Positions 1-11,619 of a stretch of 64,000 nt of DNA are shown here, piece after piece (positions within the stretch are counted from its first letter, which is position 1; every line of letters begins with the position of its first letter). The position numbers and the translations under genes were made by a program. This DNA is from Mercurialis annua (taxonomy: Eukaryota > Streptophyta > Magnoliopsida > Malpighiales > Euphorbiaceae). Location of the stretch: assembly GCF_937616625.2 (NCBI RefSeq), contig NC_065574.1, positions 25,174,501 through 25,238,500 on the forward strand, in the 5' to 3' direction. Below the pieces are notes generated by a model. The model had not been told where the DNA came from. It saw only the letters and a program-made list of their open reading frames with translations, and searched no databases.

Positions 1-1404
1 GGTTTTGGTACCAGCAAGGAAATTATTTCGTGAACGAAGGGATTCTTATTTGCAAAATTTTATTTTGAGGAAGAGATGAAATTTTGGTCAGTTTTGATTA
101 AAAGTGGATTTTAAGATTTTTTTCTAAATGAATGATTTTATAAAATCGTGAGTTTATTTTGAAAGTAAGGTTCGGTTGTGATTTCAAATTGAGAGTGTAT
201 TATTATGTTGATGCGTTTACAAAACTAGAAGATTTTTCAACGGGTTAATTATTTTTGGTTGAAAATGAAATTAAACTTGAGGTACTAGTGATTTTAAATT
301 AAAGGCGGACGGTGTTATTATATATTGTGTTTACGAGAAGCATTTTTCTAAGAAAAATTTTGTTTTGAGCATAACCAATAATCTAATTAAATTGCGATTT
401 GATCTATATGATCTTTCGTAGGATTCGAGATTATAATGATCGATAAAAAAAAATTGAGGATGAAAAATTTTGTTGTAAGGAGTTTAAATTATGTATTCCT
501 TAGAAATTGGTGTGCTTCTTACGACTGGATACGAAAAGTTGATGGTACTATCGAGTTGATCTTAGTTGGTGGAACCGAAACGATTCTAATGGTGTTAGTT
601 TTCAACCGTTATTTTGTAAGAGCGTAGTTGATCACGATGACATTTTAAATAGTTGTTAAGTATTTTCTCATATGAGGTGTTTGGTGTTGTGACCACTGTA
701 AGGGATATAGTGCATAGTCGTTAAGGAATGTAAGATTATGTCCAGTGAGAGTATCTGTATGTTTCGGCTTGTAGTATTGGAGTTTGGCTTAGTAAGATTA
801 CGATTTGAATTTTGGGTTTGTTCCTACACTTGTAGTGTTGCTTTGGTAGTCTTTGGGACTTGAGCCTGTCATTTTAAAATATTTTCCTAGTTAGCGTGTT
901 GGTTATATTCCCTGTTGGGAATAAATTCTTATTCATTCACACGTGGTGTTTGGAGAGTCGTTTGAGGTACCAGATTGTGGAACTAAGAAATTTTAACATA
1001 TGCGTGTGGTGATCTTTTGGGTTTTCAAAACAGTTTTAAATTCGAGGTCGTATTTCCTTAAGTTGGGGAGAATATATCACCGCAAATTTTTCAGTGTGTT
1101 TTCAGTTATATTAATTTTCGTTTCGCTTGGCTTTTCTCAGTTGTCTTTGTGATAGAATTACTGTGGGTAAGAGTTTGATTTAATCTATTGAATTGGCGAT
1201 GGTGTTTTTCTTAGGTTGATTTAGGCGGTCTTTATTTGTTTCCGTTGAGCTGTCATTCGACCGTTGGAAAATTTTGGGAATCAGAAATTATTTGATTAGT
1301 GGTTTTCTTTCGTTCCGTAATTTGAGTTACGTGTGTTTTCATGCGTGCTATGATTAATTTTATATTAATTTTGGTTGTGATAAATTCGAGGACGAATTTT
1401 TAAT
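1..1404 (+). other. Element A interior tail, non-coding
   Basis: This T-rich stretch has no long open frame; the one 63-codon frame at 436 matches nothing I recognise. Around 195-235 and 310-350 there is a weak repeat of about 110 bp. Near 1036-1090 a second, degenerate copy of the 'AAATTCGAGG..GTTGGGGAGAAT' end signal is followed by a sequence resembling an LTR start. It is either a duplicated 3' end or a scrap of an older LTR. Confidence 0.55.
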
Positions 1405-1417
1405 AAGTTGGTGAGAA
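1382..1417 (+). promoter_or_regulatory. Element A pre-LTR hairpin and polypurine tract
   Basis: AAATTCG-AGGA-CGAATTT (1382-1399) is a perfect 7-bp inverted repeat. It is followed by the purine-rich AAGTTGGTGAGAA (1405-1417) directly before the LTR. This is the expected place for the plus-strand primer of reverse transcription. The same arrangement recurs before the 3' LTRs of elements B, C, D and F. Confidence 0.7.
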
Positions 1418-2959
1418 TGTAACACCCCGTATTTTTCTGATTAGTTCCGATGAATTTTCCAATATTTTTTTGATTTCTCGAAATCGAGATTTGGCTCGTG
1501 TGACTTTTATTATATCGTTTGAACCGTTTTGTGTGCCTTGGGCTTAAGGGTCCATTTTGGAATTTAAAATTAAATCGGTGCGCGTCAGTGGGATTTTGAG
1601 CATGCCAGGAGGAATTCTAATTTTTATAATGTGTATTTAAATAAATCAGTTTGATTTTTTTCGTTTAGATTAAAAATAATATTATTAATAATATATTTAT
1701 AAAGGGTAAACTTGTTTTTCTTTTTAAATAAAAAATAATATTATTAATAAAATATTTATAAAAGGTAAGCTTGTCTTTCCTTTTTAAATAAAAAAATTGT
1801 ATTATTAATAAAATATTGGGTAATTTACACAAATCCCCTAAAAAGGTCTCTTTCTATTGTTTTTACCTCATAAAATAAAAATGTGCAGAAATCACTCAAA
1901 AAGAAAAGATAATTTTCATAAATCACCCATAACCCAAAATAAGATGAATTTCTAACAAAATAAGACAATTATAACCTTACTACACACGATCTCAACTCTC
2001 AATTCAGTTTGCCCGATGACCGACCACCGGCGGCAGTTCAACCACCGATCATTGCCACATGTCGCCGGCGACTGACAACCGGCGATCCGTTATCCAAATC
2101 CCTTCGATGAAGAAGAAAAGGTCAGTTGCTTCTTTGTATATCTTCCATCTCTGCCCACCCTTAATCTGCTTTCTTTTTTTAATTATTATATTATAGCATG
2201 TGGTTTATTGATCTGCTATTATTTTTCAGTCTAGTGTATGTGATGGTGTTTTATAACATGTGCTTTATTGATCTGCTATTGTTTTTCAATCTGGTGTATG
2301 TGATGATCTTATAATTTTAACTGTTAAATTCTAGTAATTTTTTAATTAACAATTTCGTATTATAATGTTAGTGATTCTGAAATTAAATACTGATAGGAAA
2401 ATGCTACTTTTTCACTTATCTATGTCACCTTGTTCTGCAGAATGGTTGTATTTCACTTACTACAAGTACTGATGATGTTGTTTTGTGCTAGAAAGAAAAT
2501 AGAGGTCGAAGATGATGGTGGAAAATATTACTTTGATTCAAATGATGCTAAGTTGATACTTTAGACTTTAGCCATTATAGAGAGAGATGTGAGTTGTAAG
2601 TGAGTCTATCAGTTTTAGCATTTGTTAGTGATGGAAATTGGGTTTATTTTAGTTTTTTTGCTACAATTATGTTTCTTATAATGTACATATGGTATTATGG
2701 GAGCAAACTAAAGTATGAAACCAAATTTAAGCAAACGATGTTAATGTATCTAATGCGGAAATTAGGTCCTAAACTTGGGACAATTAGAGTCCAGGCATAG
2801 CCTTACATCTAATTAGATTTAATACATGATAATGAAGATATTATTTTTTATATTCTAATTTATAAAATAATTTACTATTATAATTTGAATACGTTTATAT
2901 TGATGGTGTAAATTTTAAATAACTTAGGTTGATTTTTGATACTGTAAATTTTAAATATA

Positions 2960-3745
2960 TTAGATTCACATCTGATTCATATCAGGTTGATTTTTGATTT
3001 TATAGACAATTAAATACATTCAATTAAAAGAAATATTCAATTTGTATATTACAATCTCAAAATTTTCTCTATATAAAATGTCATTTAAGATTGTAAATAG
3101 TAGCCAGATAAATTTTATTAAAAAATTGAATTAAGCTAGTTTAGTTGATATAGGTTCACATCTGGTTCACATCAGGTTGATTTTTGGTTTTATAGGCTGT
3201 CAAATATATTTCACTTAAAATAGATATCCAATTGTGATTACACTAAATCTCAAAATTCTCTCTATATATAACAGATAACTAACGGTATACTAAAAAATCA
3301 TTTATATTTAATTAAATATACAACGATATACTAAAAATAAATAAACTATAAGTTTACTAATAGTTAACCAAACGTTTACTAATGGTGTACTAAAAATAAA
3401 TTGATTAAATTTTTCTAAATTTGTTTAAAATACACAATTCAAGTTTAGCAACGGTTTTACTAACGATTTATTAACCATATATTCAAAATATAAATTACTA
3501 CAAGTTTCCAACAGTTAACCCGACGTTTACTAAAAATAAAATTATTTAGTTGATATAGGTTCACATCAGGTCGATTTTTAGTTTTATAGACTGTCAAATA
3601 CATTTCAATTAAAAAATTTATTTAATTCTTATAATAGACTATATCTCAAAATCTATACATATAAATATAAGTTAAAATTGTAAAAAGATGCAAAATAAAT
3701 TTTATTCAAATTGAATCAAGGTTGATATTAGGTTGATAAATGGTT
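2960..3745. repeat. Three degenerate direct repeats inside the MULE
   Basis: Blocks beginning near 2965, 3145 and 3543 each read 'ttcacat(c)..caggttgatttttggttttatag', then an AT-rich stretch with 'ctcaaaat..tctatata'. The copies are about 150-190 bp and clearly related, but diverged. Shorter fragments ('gttcacattgagttcac') continue to about 4010. Confidence 0.6.
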
Positions 3746-4988
3746 CATATCGAGTTCACATTAAGTTCATTTTTAGTTTGTTTTAAATTTACCTTCAGTT
3801 TAAATTCAATAAACCTTAGATATTTATTTTCATATTATAATTAGTTTATTTTCACTATATAAATTATTTTAATATTATATAAAATTAATAGATTAATTTA
3901 AATTAAGTTGACATTGAATTTACATTGAATTTATTTAGAGTTTACATTTAGTTCACATTCAACATATTTAGTTCACATTGAATTCACATTGAGTTTATAT
4001 TCAGTTCATTTTATAAATTTAATTTTTATAGTCTAAATTATCAATTAATTAATTTTAAATTTATAATTAATTTAAAAATGAACTCAGCATTTTGTCAAAT
4101 GCAACAAATAAACAAGAATAGCATTCACAATCAAATACAATAAAAGGACCTAACTTTATTTTCTCAATAGTTATTACAGCTACACTCCCTCATATGTAAT
4201 AGTAAATGGCAACCAAATTAAAGAAGCCATAGTTGCCATATAAATCAACAAATTAATAGAATGCAATTTCTCAAATTCTGATGTCAATATAATTCTTTGA
4301 ACAACATATTTCAAAGCTAGTAGTAGAACCAACACAAACTAAGAAACCAAATAAATGGAACAAAGGCTCAATATTACTAGGCAAACAAAATCCCAAAAAT
4401 GACAGGTTAAAACACACAAAGAAACTTCAGTTGATGAACTAATTCTTTGTCTTCCACAACTAAAAGCTTCAAGGGTATGCCTAACCTTTCATTATTTATT
4501 TTATGTTCCAATTTTAATTTATTTATGTCAGTTTTCTCTAAAAGTGAACTCAACATTTACTAATTTTTTTATGCTCAAATTACAAGTGATTGATATCTAT
4601 GATTTGTTTTTGTCTCAGTTTTTGGTTTCACAATTTGAGAGCTATAATTCCACAAGACCTAACTACAACCAGTTCTGTAAACTTCTGTTCCATCTCAACT
4701 TCATAATATGATACATATTCGTCAAATACATCCTCTTTAATCCTAAATTAGAGCTCCATTTTACTGTTTCAGCCAACAAAACTCTTCTCCTCTCTTTACA
4801 AACCAATATGACAGAGGATATGCCATAAACCGACGGAAGTAGCAGCTGCCATAAAAATAAACCAGCAAGAAAATGAATTGAAAGAGAAGATAAAAAGAGT
4901 GCAGGGAATGAACATCGGGAAGTAGACCACTGCTACCGGTCCAACCATCGCCGTCCGACCATCGCCGTCGTCGCTCTTACCATCTCAT

Positions 4989-5178
4989 GTCCGACTATCA
5001 ACCATTTACATCTAATCCATACCTATTAAACTCTAGTCACCGCTCTGACCATGGCATCGCGGACGCCGCTCTGATCATCGCCGTCCGACCATCGCCGTCC
5101 GACCATCGCCGCCGCCGCTCTTACATTTCCAGTCCGACTATCAACCATTTACATCTAATCCCTACCCATTAAACTCTA
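4989..5178. repeat. Duplicated GC-rich/AT segment near the MULE right end
   Basis: A 47-bp sequence beginning GTCCGACTATCAACCATTT occurs at 4989-5035 and again at 5132-5178, 143 bp apart. Between and before them, the short unit 'ccgtccgaccatcg' is repeated several times. This is a local tandem duplication within the transposon. Confidence 0.7.
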
Positions 5179-5392
5179 ATTCCTAATGAGGGATAAAAAA
5201 GGAATAAAATTGTATTCAGGTATAAATATAAACAGATTATAAAAAAAGAGAGATTGTTGCAAAAAATAAAATCCTGAGTCACTAACATAAAGTATTCAAA
5301 TTTTGGGTGATTTGATGTAATTTTCTCTAAAATATTTATAAGGGGTGGGCTTGTAATTGTATCTTTTAAAATAAAGCCCTAATCTAACTAAG

Positions 5393-5403
5393 TATATATA
5401 AGG
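5393..5403 (+). promoter_or_regulatory. Candidate TATA box of element A LTR
   Basis: TATATATAAGG is the clearest TATA-like box in the LTR. It would place the U3/R border just downstream, shortly after the point where the MULE now sits. This is inferred from sequence alone. Confidence 0.4.
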
Positions 5404-6847
5404 ACTCTTAACTATTATTTATTTGCACACAAACAACGCCGGAAAAAAAAAATAACGAGAGAAGCATTTGCGTCAATGAAAGGTATTCTTGTCATTCTAT
5501 CATAAATCCCTTTGATTTTAATATTTTGGTTGGCCAAGATTATTGCAGTATTGAATCATGTGTAATTGTCGAGTTTTAAAAATTCTGAACGTTGAGAATT
5601 TCTACTGTTAGTTTGGTTTTCGTTTTAGTTTCTATGTAAATTCATGTTGCATGAATTGAAGTTGGCCATAAACCATTTTCCTTTTAGCTTGAGCCAATGA
5701 AATCCTTTCATTTTGGATTATAATGGCGGCAGGAACTTATGCTTTCCTTTATATTCCTTTGTTCATATAATTATTATAGGTTATTTATCTGTTGGTTTGG
5801 TGATGTTTTAATTCTAAAGTTTTAATTTGATTAAATACCGATTTTAAAAATCAAACCTTTAATTATCATTTCGATTGTTAATTTGGCTATGTGATAATAT
5901 TAATTAAATCTGAAAATATTATTATTCTGATTATAATTAAATTAGTTTTAGTAATTGCAATCAAATTGTCTGAGTATTATAATCGGGAAACGATATTTAT
6001 ATTTAACCTTAATTGGATAATTACTTGGATAATTATTATTTTGGAAAGTTTGACTTAGTATGCCAAATTAATTAATTTATAATTTTTTTTAATTTTTTTC
6101 TCTTAACTTATTTTTGTTAAGTTCTGACGGTAACTAAAATTACTTGAGTTATAAGTTACCGAGTTCCGTTTTAAATCTTGATTATTATTTTATCAAAATT
6201 GTTTCTATAATTATAAACTATGGTTTATAATTGAATATAAATATATTTATCTTATCAAAGTGATTTTTGGTAATTATAAACTCTGGTTTATATTTTTGAT
6301 AATATATTTTTGGTCGGGTTAGACTTGGGTCACCCGACATGTGAGATAGCTTGGTAGTTATTAGTAACTCGGCTAATCCACTATTTGAGGAAATTAATTT
6401 AAGTTATTAATTAGATATTATTTAAATAATATTTCTGAAACGGATTTTAAAACGGGAACTCAATAAACTTGTATTATTATTTATTTGAGTATTGTATTTA
6501 CTCAACGTTGTTCGTATTTTGGCTTGGGTTACGATGTAATTATTTATTCTTTCTGTTCTGGCTATATTTTGTTTCACTTGGTATTGTGCTAGTCCTATGT
6601 GGTGTCTAGTACTCTCTAGAGTTAGGGGTTGATTTTAATATTGGTTTTTACCCTGGTCTTAGACTCGTCGACTACTCGTGTTTCAGAGTCGCATCAAGTT
6701 TTGTCGCTTTCCAGGTTTTCACGTGGATTAGCAAGCAGTGAGTTTGTAGTGCTATTTACCGCTTTATTAAGTACCGCAATTTATTTTAATATTATAAATG
6801 CTTTTGAACTGTTTTAAGCGATTATGGATCTGGATTGAAACGAGTTA

Positions 6848-6867
6848 CTCGATAGGCATGTATCGAG
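6848..6867 (+). other. LTR hairpin CTCGATA-GGCATG-TATCGAG
   Basis: This is a perfect 7-bp stem with loop GGCATG. It is followed by 'actgtgtgcaccgg', which also follows the equivalent hairpins in elements B, C, D, E and G. Stem sequence differs from those families while complementarity is kept. Confidence 0.7.
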
Positions 6868-7556
6868 ACTGTGTGCACCGGTAAGTACTCTGTGAATCGG
6901 CAGACTAAAGTCTTACTTACGCTGGTATATATATGACGAGGATTTGTTCCCGTCCACTCTGGGTTTATATTTTTCGGTATGATATGTCATACTCACGCTG
7001 GGATCATTTCAATACTGTATTTCCATAATCATATTATATTAGTATAAAATGTTTTGATTTAAGGGTTTTAAACTTAATAAATGTAAATAGTATTGCGAAC
7101 TCATCTCAGTATATCTGACCCCGTTGTTTTCCCAAATTTTCCAGGTTTATGATTTGAAAGCTGGTCCACTCCGATTCTTTTGATTTTTCGGAGGTTTTTA
7201 TGTTATTTAAACTAGTTACTGTTTTCGAACTCTTACACCGCAGTAAAACTAGTTTATTATATATTACATTGATATTACACTCTGGAATTATCGATTTGAT
7301 CGATTATTTATTATTAGCATGTTTACTCTGGATTACTTTAATATTATATTTAAGGCATGCTGTTGAGCATTTTTGGATAATTAAGTTATTTGTATTAGAA
7401 CTGTAATATAAATTGCTAGACTTAGGTTGGAGACTCGGCTGCCCCCGAGCAGTTTTCTGCAGGTTTAAATATTTAATTGTTTTCTGCAAGACTTGCTATG
7501 GGTTTTCATACCCATACCCTAGCGCCGGTCACGATTCATGAAATTGGGTCGTGACA

Positions 7557-8549
7557 ATATTATAGGTAATATGAGTTTAAACACAAGTATAATTCAAATT
7601 GAAAAATTCAATATTAAATATTTTCCAACTTATGGATTTCAGAGCAAATTCAAACACATCTCTTCCAAACCAAAATTCGTAAAAACTAATTTGAGGTAAG
7701 TAATATTTATATAATTGTAATTCTAATAAGAGTAGTTTCATATCTGTACAAGCGTCTAAATAGAGAAGTAATTTAACATTGTCCATGATCAAATGAATCT
7801 TCTTAAAATGAAGAAAAGTGTTAAGCACACATAAACTAAAACATTAAAAGTATATTGAGGAATAAAGTTAAACATTATTACAAAAGAAGAACACTTATAA
7901 TTAAATATCAAAATATTATATTTAGTGATTTAATTAATATATTTAAAATAAATAACGGGTCATACAATAATTACACAATATAATAATATTTAAAACAAAA
8001 AACAGGTTATATTATTGTCACTCACGTGTGTGGTACATGACCAAATTACAACATTAGCCTTTAGTATTTAAAATAATTACGAAGTTATTTAAAAATGTTT
8101 AAATAACTTTCATGCAATTGTCAAAAATAAATCCATGCATATTACAATATTATTGCATTTAAAAATATATTGATAACTAAAATAATATTTACCAACAATA
8201 CTTATATAATAAATTATAAATAATAATTATTTAAATTTAAATTATTTAGTCTTAGAGAGAATTAAATGTTTCGAATAATATAATTAAAAAATATATAATT
8301 ATGTACACCCATACATATGTATATTTAATATCATATAATTTTGTATTGAAAGATATTAAGAAAATCTTTATCTAACATAAACCATACTTTATTATCCAAC
8401 ATTCACACGGCTCGTACCAAATGTATCCACTAGTTATTCATAATGTCTCATTCATTCATCTTATGAAAATTAAAAAAACCTAAAACAAAACTGGGAGTAA
8501 AAACTGCACAAACTGAAGCAAAAAAATCAAAACAAATATATTAAATTTT
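7557..8549. other. AT-rich non-LTR DNA, no gene seen
   Basis: Sequence directly right of element A. It holds only short spurious frames. It probably contains the 3' flank of the small minus-strand gene that ends near 8550. Confidence 0.5.
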
Positions 8550-8582
8550 TCATTTGTTTGCTCCAACAGTCTCGGCCATTCC

Positions 8583-9021
8583 CTATGCTTTAGCCTTCAT
8601 TTGCTGACCAGTCTGCAAATCAAAAATTAATGTATTTAAATTATATATTAACAAGATGCAAATTCAAATTCCATGAGTAATTAAAGCATGTTAAAAACCT
8701 CTTGACAGGAGTCCTTTGCAGACTGGGCAGTATTGCTAACTTTGTCCATCACCTGGTTTCCCTTCTCCTGGAATTAAAATAATTTATGAATTTTAGTTCA
8801 GCGGTACTAAGATTATCCATGTAGCAAAAAATAAATATGGCGAAAACTATTTAGTTACAAAATTGTAACATCTCGACTCGAGTTTTATCAAATGAATATT
8901 TTAAAAATAAATATGCATACAATGTGAAATTCAGAAGAAAAAAAACTAGTTCTATAAAACTAACCTTAGCCTGGCCAGTGGTCTGTCCATCTTGGAAGCT
9001 AGCATTCTGTGATGAATCCAT
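8583..9021 (-). CDS. KIN/LEA-like stress-induced small protein, three exons, shortened by an in-frame TAG
   Basis: Minus-strand exons are 9021-8965 (19 codons, starting MDSSQNASFQDGQ), 8767-8699 (23 codons, containing EKGNQVMDK and NTAQSAKDS) and 8612-8583 (TGQQMKAKA, then TAG). All junctions are phase 0 with GT/AG borders: AAG|GTTAGT, TTCCAG|GAG, GAG|GTTTTT and TTGCAG|ACT. The hydrophilic Gln/Lys/Ala-rich make-up and motif order match plant KIN1/KIN2-type cold- and ABA-induced proteins, which are usually about 65 aa, soluble, and thought to protect cells under dehydration. Here translation would stop after 51 residues. Beyond the TAG the frame continues ten codons (GMAETVGANK) to TGA at 8552-8550, so a CAG-to-TAG change is likely. 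It is either a slightly shortened functional gene or a recent pseudogene. Confidence 0.75.
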
Positions 9022-9128
9022 TTTGCTGTTTTTTTTTTGTGTGAACAATTTTAGACTATTAATTAAATAAATGAACCGGAAAATTGATATATCTGCTGAT
9101 GATGAAAATGCAACTATTATGCTATGGA

Positions 9129-9135
9129 ATTTATA
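9129..9135 (-). promoter_or_regulatory. Candidate TATA box for the KIN-like gene
   Basis: TATAAAT on the minus strand lies about 108 bp upstream of the ATG at 9021, allowing a 5' leader of roughly 75-80 nt. No stress element can be assigned with confidence from sequence alone. Confidence 0.4.
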
Positions 9136-9579
9136 GTTTTCAATATCCTATCTATTTAGTGATACATGTAATCTAGTTTTAGGCAAGTTCATTGCCTTGG
9201 AACATGACCATTTCTTACCAATTATAAATTTAGTTTTGATTTTATTGAATTTATAGGCTTTGACATGTTCTCATGTTCCCTTACTTCTTAACATCTGGCT
9301 GTTATAAATTTTAAAAAAACAATACACATATGCATATAATAGGTAAAATCAAAAATTAAGGAGTGATTTGGACAAAAAGTAAAACTTAAGGGGTGTAATT
9401 TTTTCATTTAATATAAAGTCATTTCTTGAGTTTTCCTTGTTTTGATCTTTTATATTCAAAATTTCGTTGTTTCTCCTTGTTTTCCCCCATTTTAATTTAA
9501 AATATCAGAAGTAGTTGAGGGGTCTCGGGGTGCTCATGATGACTTAGAGCATAATCGAAGTTCTTTATCTGTTAAGTAG
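9136..9579. other. Upstream flank of the KIN-like gene
   Basis: AT-rich intergenic DNA and the presumed promoter. From about 9500 a frame (containing 'GSRGAHDDLEHNRSS') leads into the gypsy-type remnant that follows and is broken by a TAG at 9577-9579. Confidence 0.4.
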
Positions 9580-9861
9580 ATAACATATTACACTGATGAA
9601 TTCAATTTTCTCGGGTCTTATGTTATTGTGAGACCCGGAAAAATGTTTCGGGCGAATCACAGTACAGACTCGCCTATTAAAATCGTTATTTTTTATAAAC
9701 CGTTGGTCGCGGGTCTCCGGTTTCCTCTCGAGACTTTGCTTGTAGATATTTGCCTTAACTTAAATGTTCCTCTTGGTCAGCTTCATCCGAATGCGATTCG
9801 CATCGTTTGTTCTTTCATCGAGTCTTGTAAGTCTCGCGACCAAGATAAACTTCATATTTAG
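9580..9861 (+). pseudogene. Fragment of a 'putative gypsy-type transposon' domain (PF04195-like)
   Basis: The frame contains AGLRFPL, then about twenty residues, then PLGQLHPNAIRI and a following hydrophobic stretch. That order (xGLRFPL..QLxPNxWR) is typical of the plant family annotated as putative gypsy-type transposon. Only this domain remains. The upstream frame is broken by TAG at 9577, there is no usual ATG at the 5' end, and AT-rich DNA follows directly. It is most likely a dead scrap of an old retroelement. The assignment rests on motif memory, not a search. Confidence 0.5.
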
Positions 9862-9907
9862 AATAATTAAAAGGATTAAATTTTAAGTGAGTTTAATTCT
9901 AATAAGT

Positions 9908-9927
9908 TATATATATATATATATATA
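9908..9927. repeat. (TA)10 microsatellite
   Basis: A pure TA dinucleotide run of about 20 bp. Confidence 0.9.
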
Positions 9928-10410
9928 ACTATTAATTATTTTTAAACTATTAAAGAGTAACATCGTATTCTTTTTAACTCAACTCATATACTTTACTTAT
10001 ATATTCATTTTTTATTAGAGTTATAATATAATGAAATAAAGCTCCTAATTAATGTATATAATTTTATTAAAGTTAGACTTCTATTTAACTTCTACTGATA
10101 AATTTATTAATTTTTAATATATATTATTTTATTAGAATTTTACTTGTATTTATACTTCATAATGTTTTAATTAGATACTAAAGACTAATATTGTAAAAGC
10201 TTATGTTCAAGTATAATGTTTAACAAATAAATATGCTCACCATAATACTTAAATAAATCAACTCATAACTTTGTTCTTATAAATAATTAATCTAACTTAT
10301 TAAAATGTCCGCTCTTATAATTACTGCTTTTATTTTAAGAGCATAAAAAGTTGGTTTCCAATTTCTTTTTCCAACATAAGTTTGCTCTGAGTCTAAAGAA
10401 TAAAAAAGTG

Positions 10411-10517
10411 AAAAAAATAATATTTTTATTCGTTGTTAGATATTTTGTAGGAATCCTAATATCATTAAAAAATAATATTTTGTTTCGTTATTAGAAATTT
10501 TGTAGGAATCCTAATAT
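10411..10517. repeat. Tandem duplication of about 50-55 bp
   Basis: Two adjacent copies of an A-run, 'aataatattttnttcgttrttaga', then 'attttgtaggaatcctaatat' (10411-10466 and 10467-10517). They differ at a few positions. Confidence 0.75.
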
Positions 10518-11619
10518 ATTTTTTAATAATCAATTAAGTATCATTAATGAGATATAAAAAAATTAAAGTGAAAATTTAAATTTGTATGATAAAAGCTTAT
10601 TGGACTCGTAATATGTAACCAAACTCTATAAATTAACATGTTTGACTCTTTAATTTAAGGGTTAAAAATTAAATCGCATTTTGTTTAATTTTCAAATAAA
10701 ACATGGATTTTAAAACTTGGTACAATCAATCATCACTTTCATGTTTTGATACATCACAACATCAAGCTATTTTCTATTAAAAAAACGTTGATGTGGATAT
10801 AAGAATATACATTATTCTGACAAACTTCATTGGGTTTTTAATAAAAAAATAAATCGGTGTTGCAATTTACCAAAAAATAACAAATGGTGAACTGATGATT
10901 TTACTAAATTTTAAAGTTCATCTTATCTATGCTATTTATATATTTATAACTATCTTATATGTGGGAAGGGGGGGGGGACAGGAAAAATTACGAGAATAGA
11001 CTTTATTAAGGGTATAATTTATACTAACAATTTAAAACATAAATAAAAATATTATATCTATAACTAATAGAATGTCATAAATCGTAATCATCAAGACATA
11101 TCAATATTAAGGGGTGGAATTAGACTCAAACTTATATTGTTTTAAAAATTAAATAACGGCTATATTGTCCAAATATAAAATTTGAATTGAAAAACTATTA
11201 AACGGAATTCTCAAATTGTAAGCTATTATGTTTCTGGAAGGTGGACAAAGTGAATTGAGAAAATCACAAAATTATCATAAAAGAATGTTTGTTTTTCACA
11301 CATTACAAGATAATCTGACTTTATTACATCACTACCATAATCTTTTCACTGATACCATCTTGCACAGCGCATGCTGACATCAGCACAGAGTTGGTGCACC
11401 ATTCTTCCTTATTGACCCGCGCATGACCTGGTCAATTTTGAACCCATTTTTTTTGTTTCAGTCTTAATAAAATAAATAACTTATTTATATACTCATTAAT
11501 CTTAATTATAAAAAGATAAATTCTTTTCAACAAAATTAAAATTAAAAATATATTAAATTTTAAAAATATATAAATCATACAATTTCTAAATGTATAATTT
11601 TATGAGTTATTTATCAGAT
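10518..11619. other. AT-rich intergenic DNA
   Basis: No gene or RNA is recognised. A run of ten Gs lies at 10968-10977. A more GC-balanced patch at 11340-11440 contains short complementary words, but I cannot assign it. Confidence 0.5.

Larger units (their letters stand above)
1818..5327. mobile_element. Non-autonomous Mutator-like DNA transposon (MULE)
   Basis: The 9-bp TAAAATATT lies immediately left (1809-1817) and right (5328-5336), and the LTR sequence reads on smoothly across the gap. The ends are imperfect inverted repeats: GGGTAATTTACACAAATCCCC on the left, and GAGAAAATTACATCAAATCACCC as the complement of the right end. TSD length and GGGTAATTT-type ends fit Mutator-like elements. 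No transposase is visible. The only frame of note (2600-2800, 66 codons) is unrecognised. GC-rich ends (about 2000-2100 and 4930-5160) contrast with an AT-rich centre and could be captured host sequence, though I cannot identify a source. Orientation is unknown. Confidence 0.75.
1..7556 (+). mobile_element. Element A: 3' part of a Ty3/gypsy-type LTR retrotransposon
   Basis: The window opens inside this element. A non-coding interior tail (1-1404) leads to a purine-rich primer site and then to an LTR that starts TGTAACACCCCG at 1418 and ends GGGTCGTGACA at 7556. The LTR shares blocks with the LTRs of element C, such as the 'gacttgggtcacccga' stretch and the 'tctgaccccgttgtt' stretch, so the two are related families. 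No gag or pol can be read in the visible part. The 5' end is outside the window, so a TSD cannot be checked. Confidence 0.85.
1418..7556 (+). repeat. Element A 3' LTR, interrupted by a Mutator-like element
   Basis: The LTR runs from TGTAACACCCCG to GGGTCGTGACA. Removing the 3,510-bp insertion and one copy of its 9-bp TSD leaves about 2,620 bp, similar to other LTRs here. The LTR holds tandem copies of an AT-rich unit of about 70 bp (around 1660-1817 and after 5328), a TATA-like box near 5393, a GGCATG-loop hairpin at 6848-6867 and a 'ctcatctcagtatatctgacccc' block near 7098 shared with element C. Confidence 0.8.

Noticed and set aside
2600..2800. 66-codon hydrophobic frame in the MULE as a gene
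   Set aside because: Short, AT-rich and not recognised; insufficient for a coding call.
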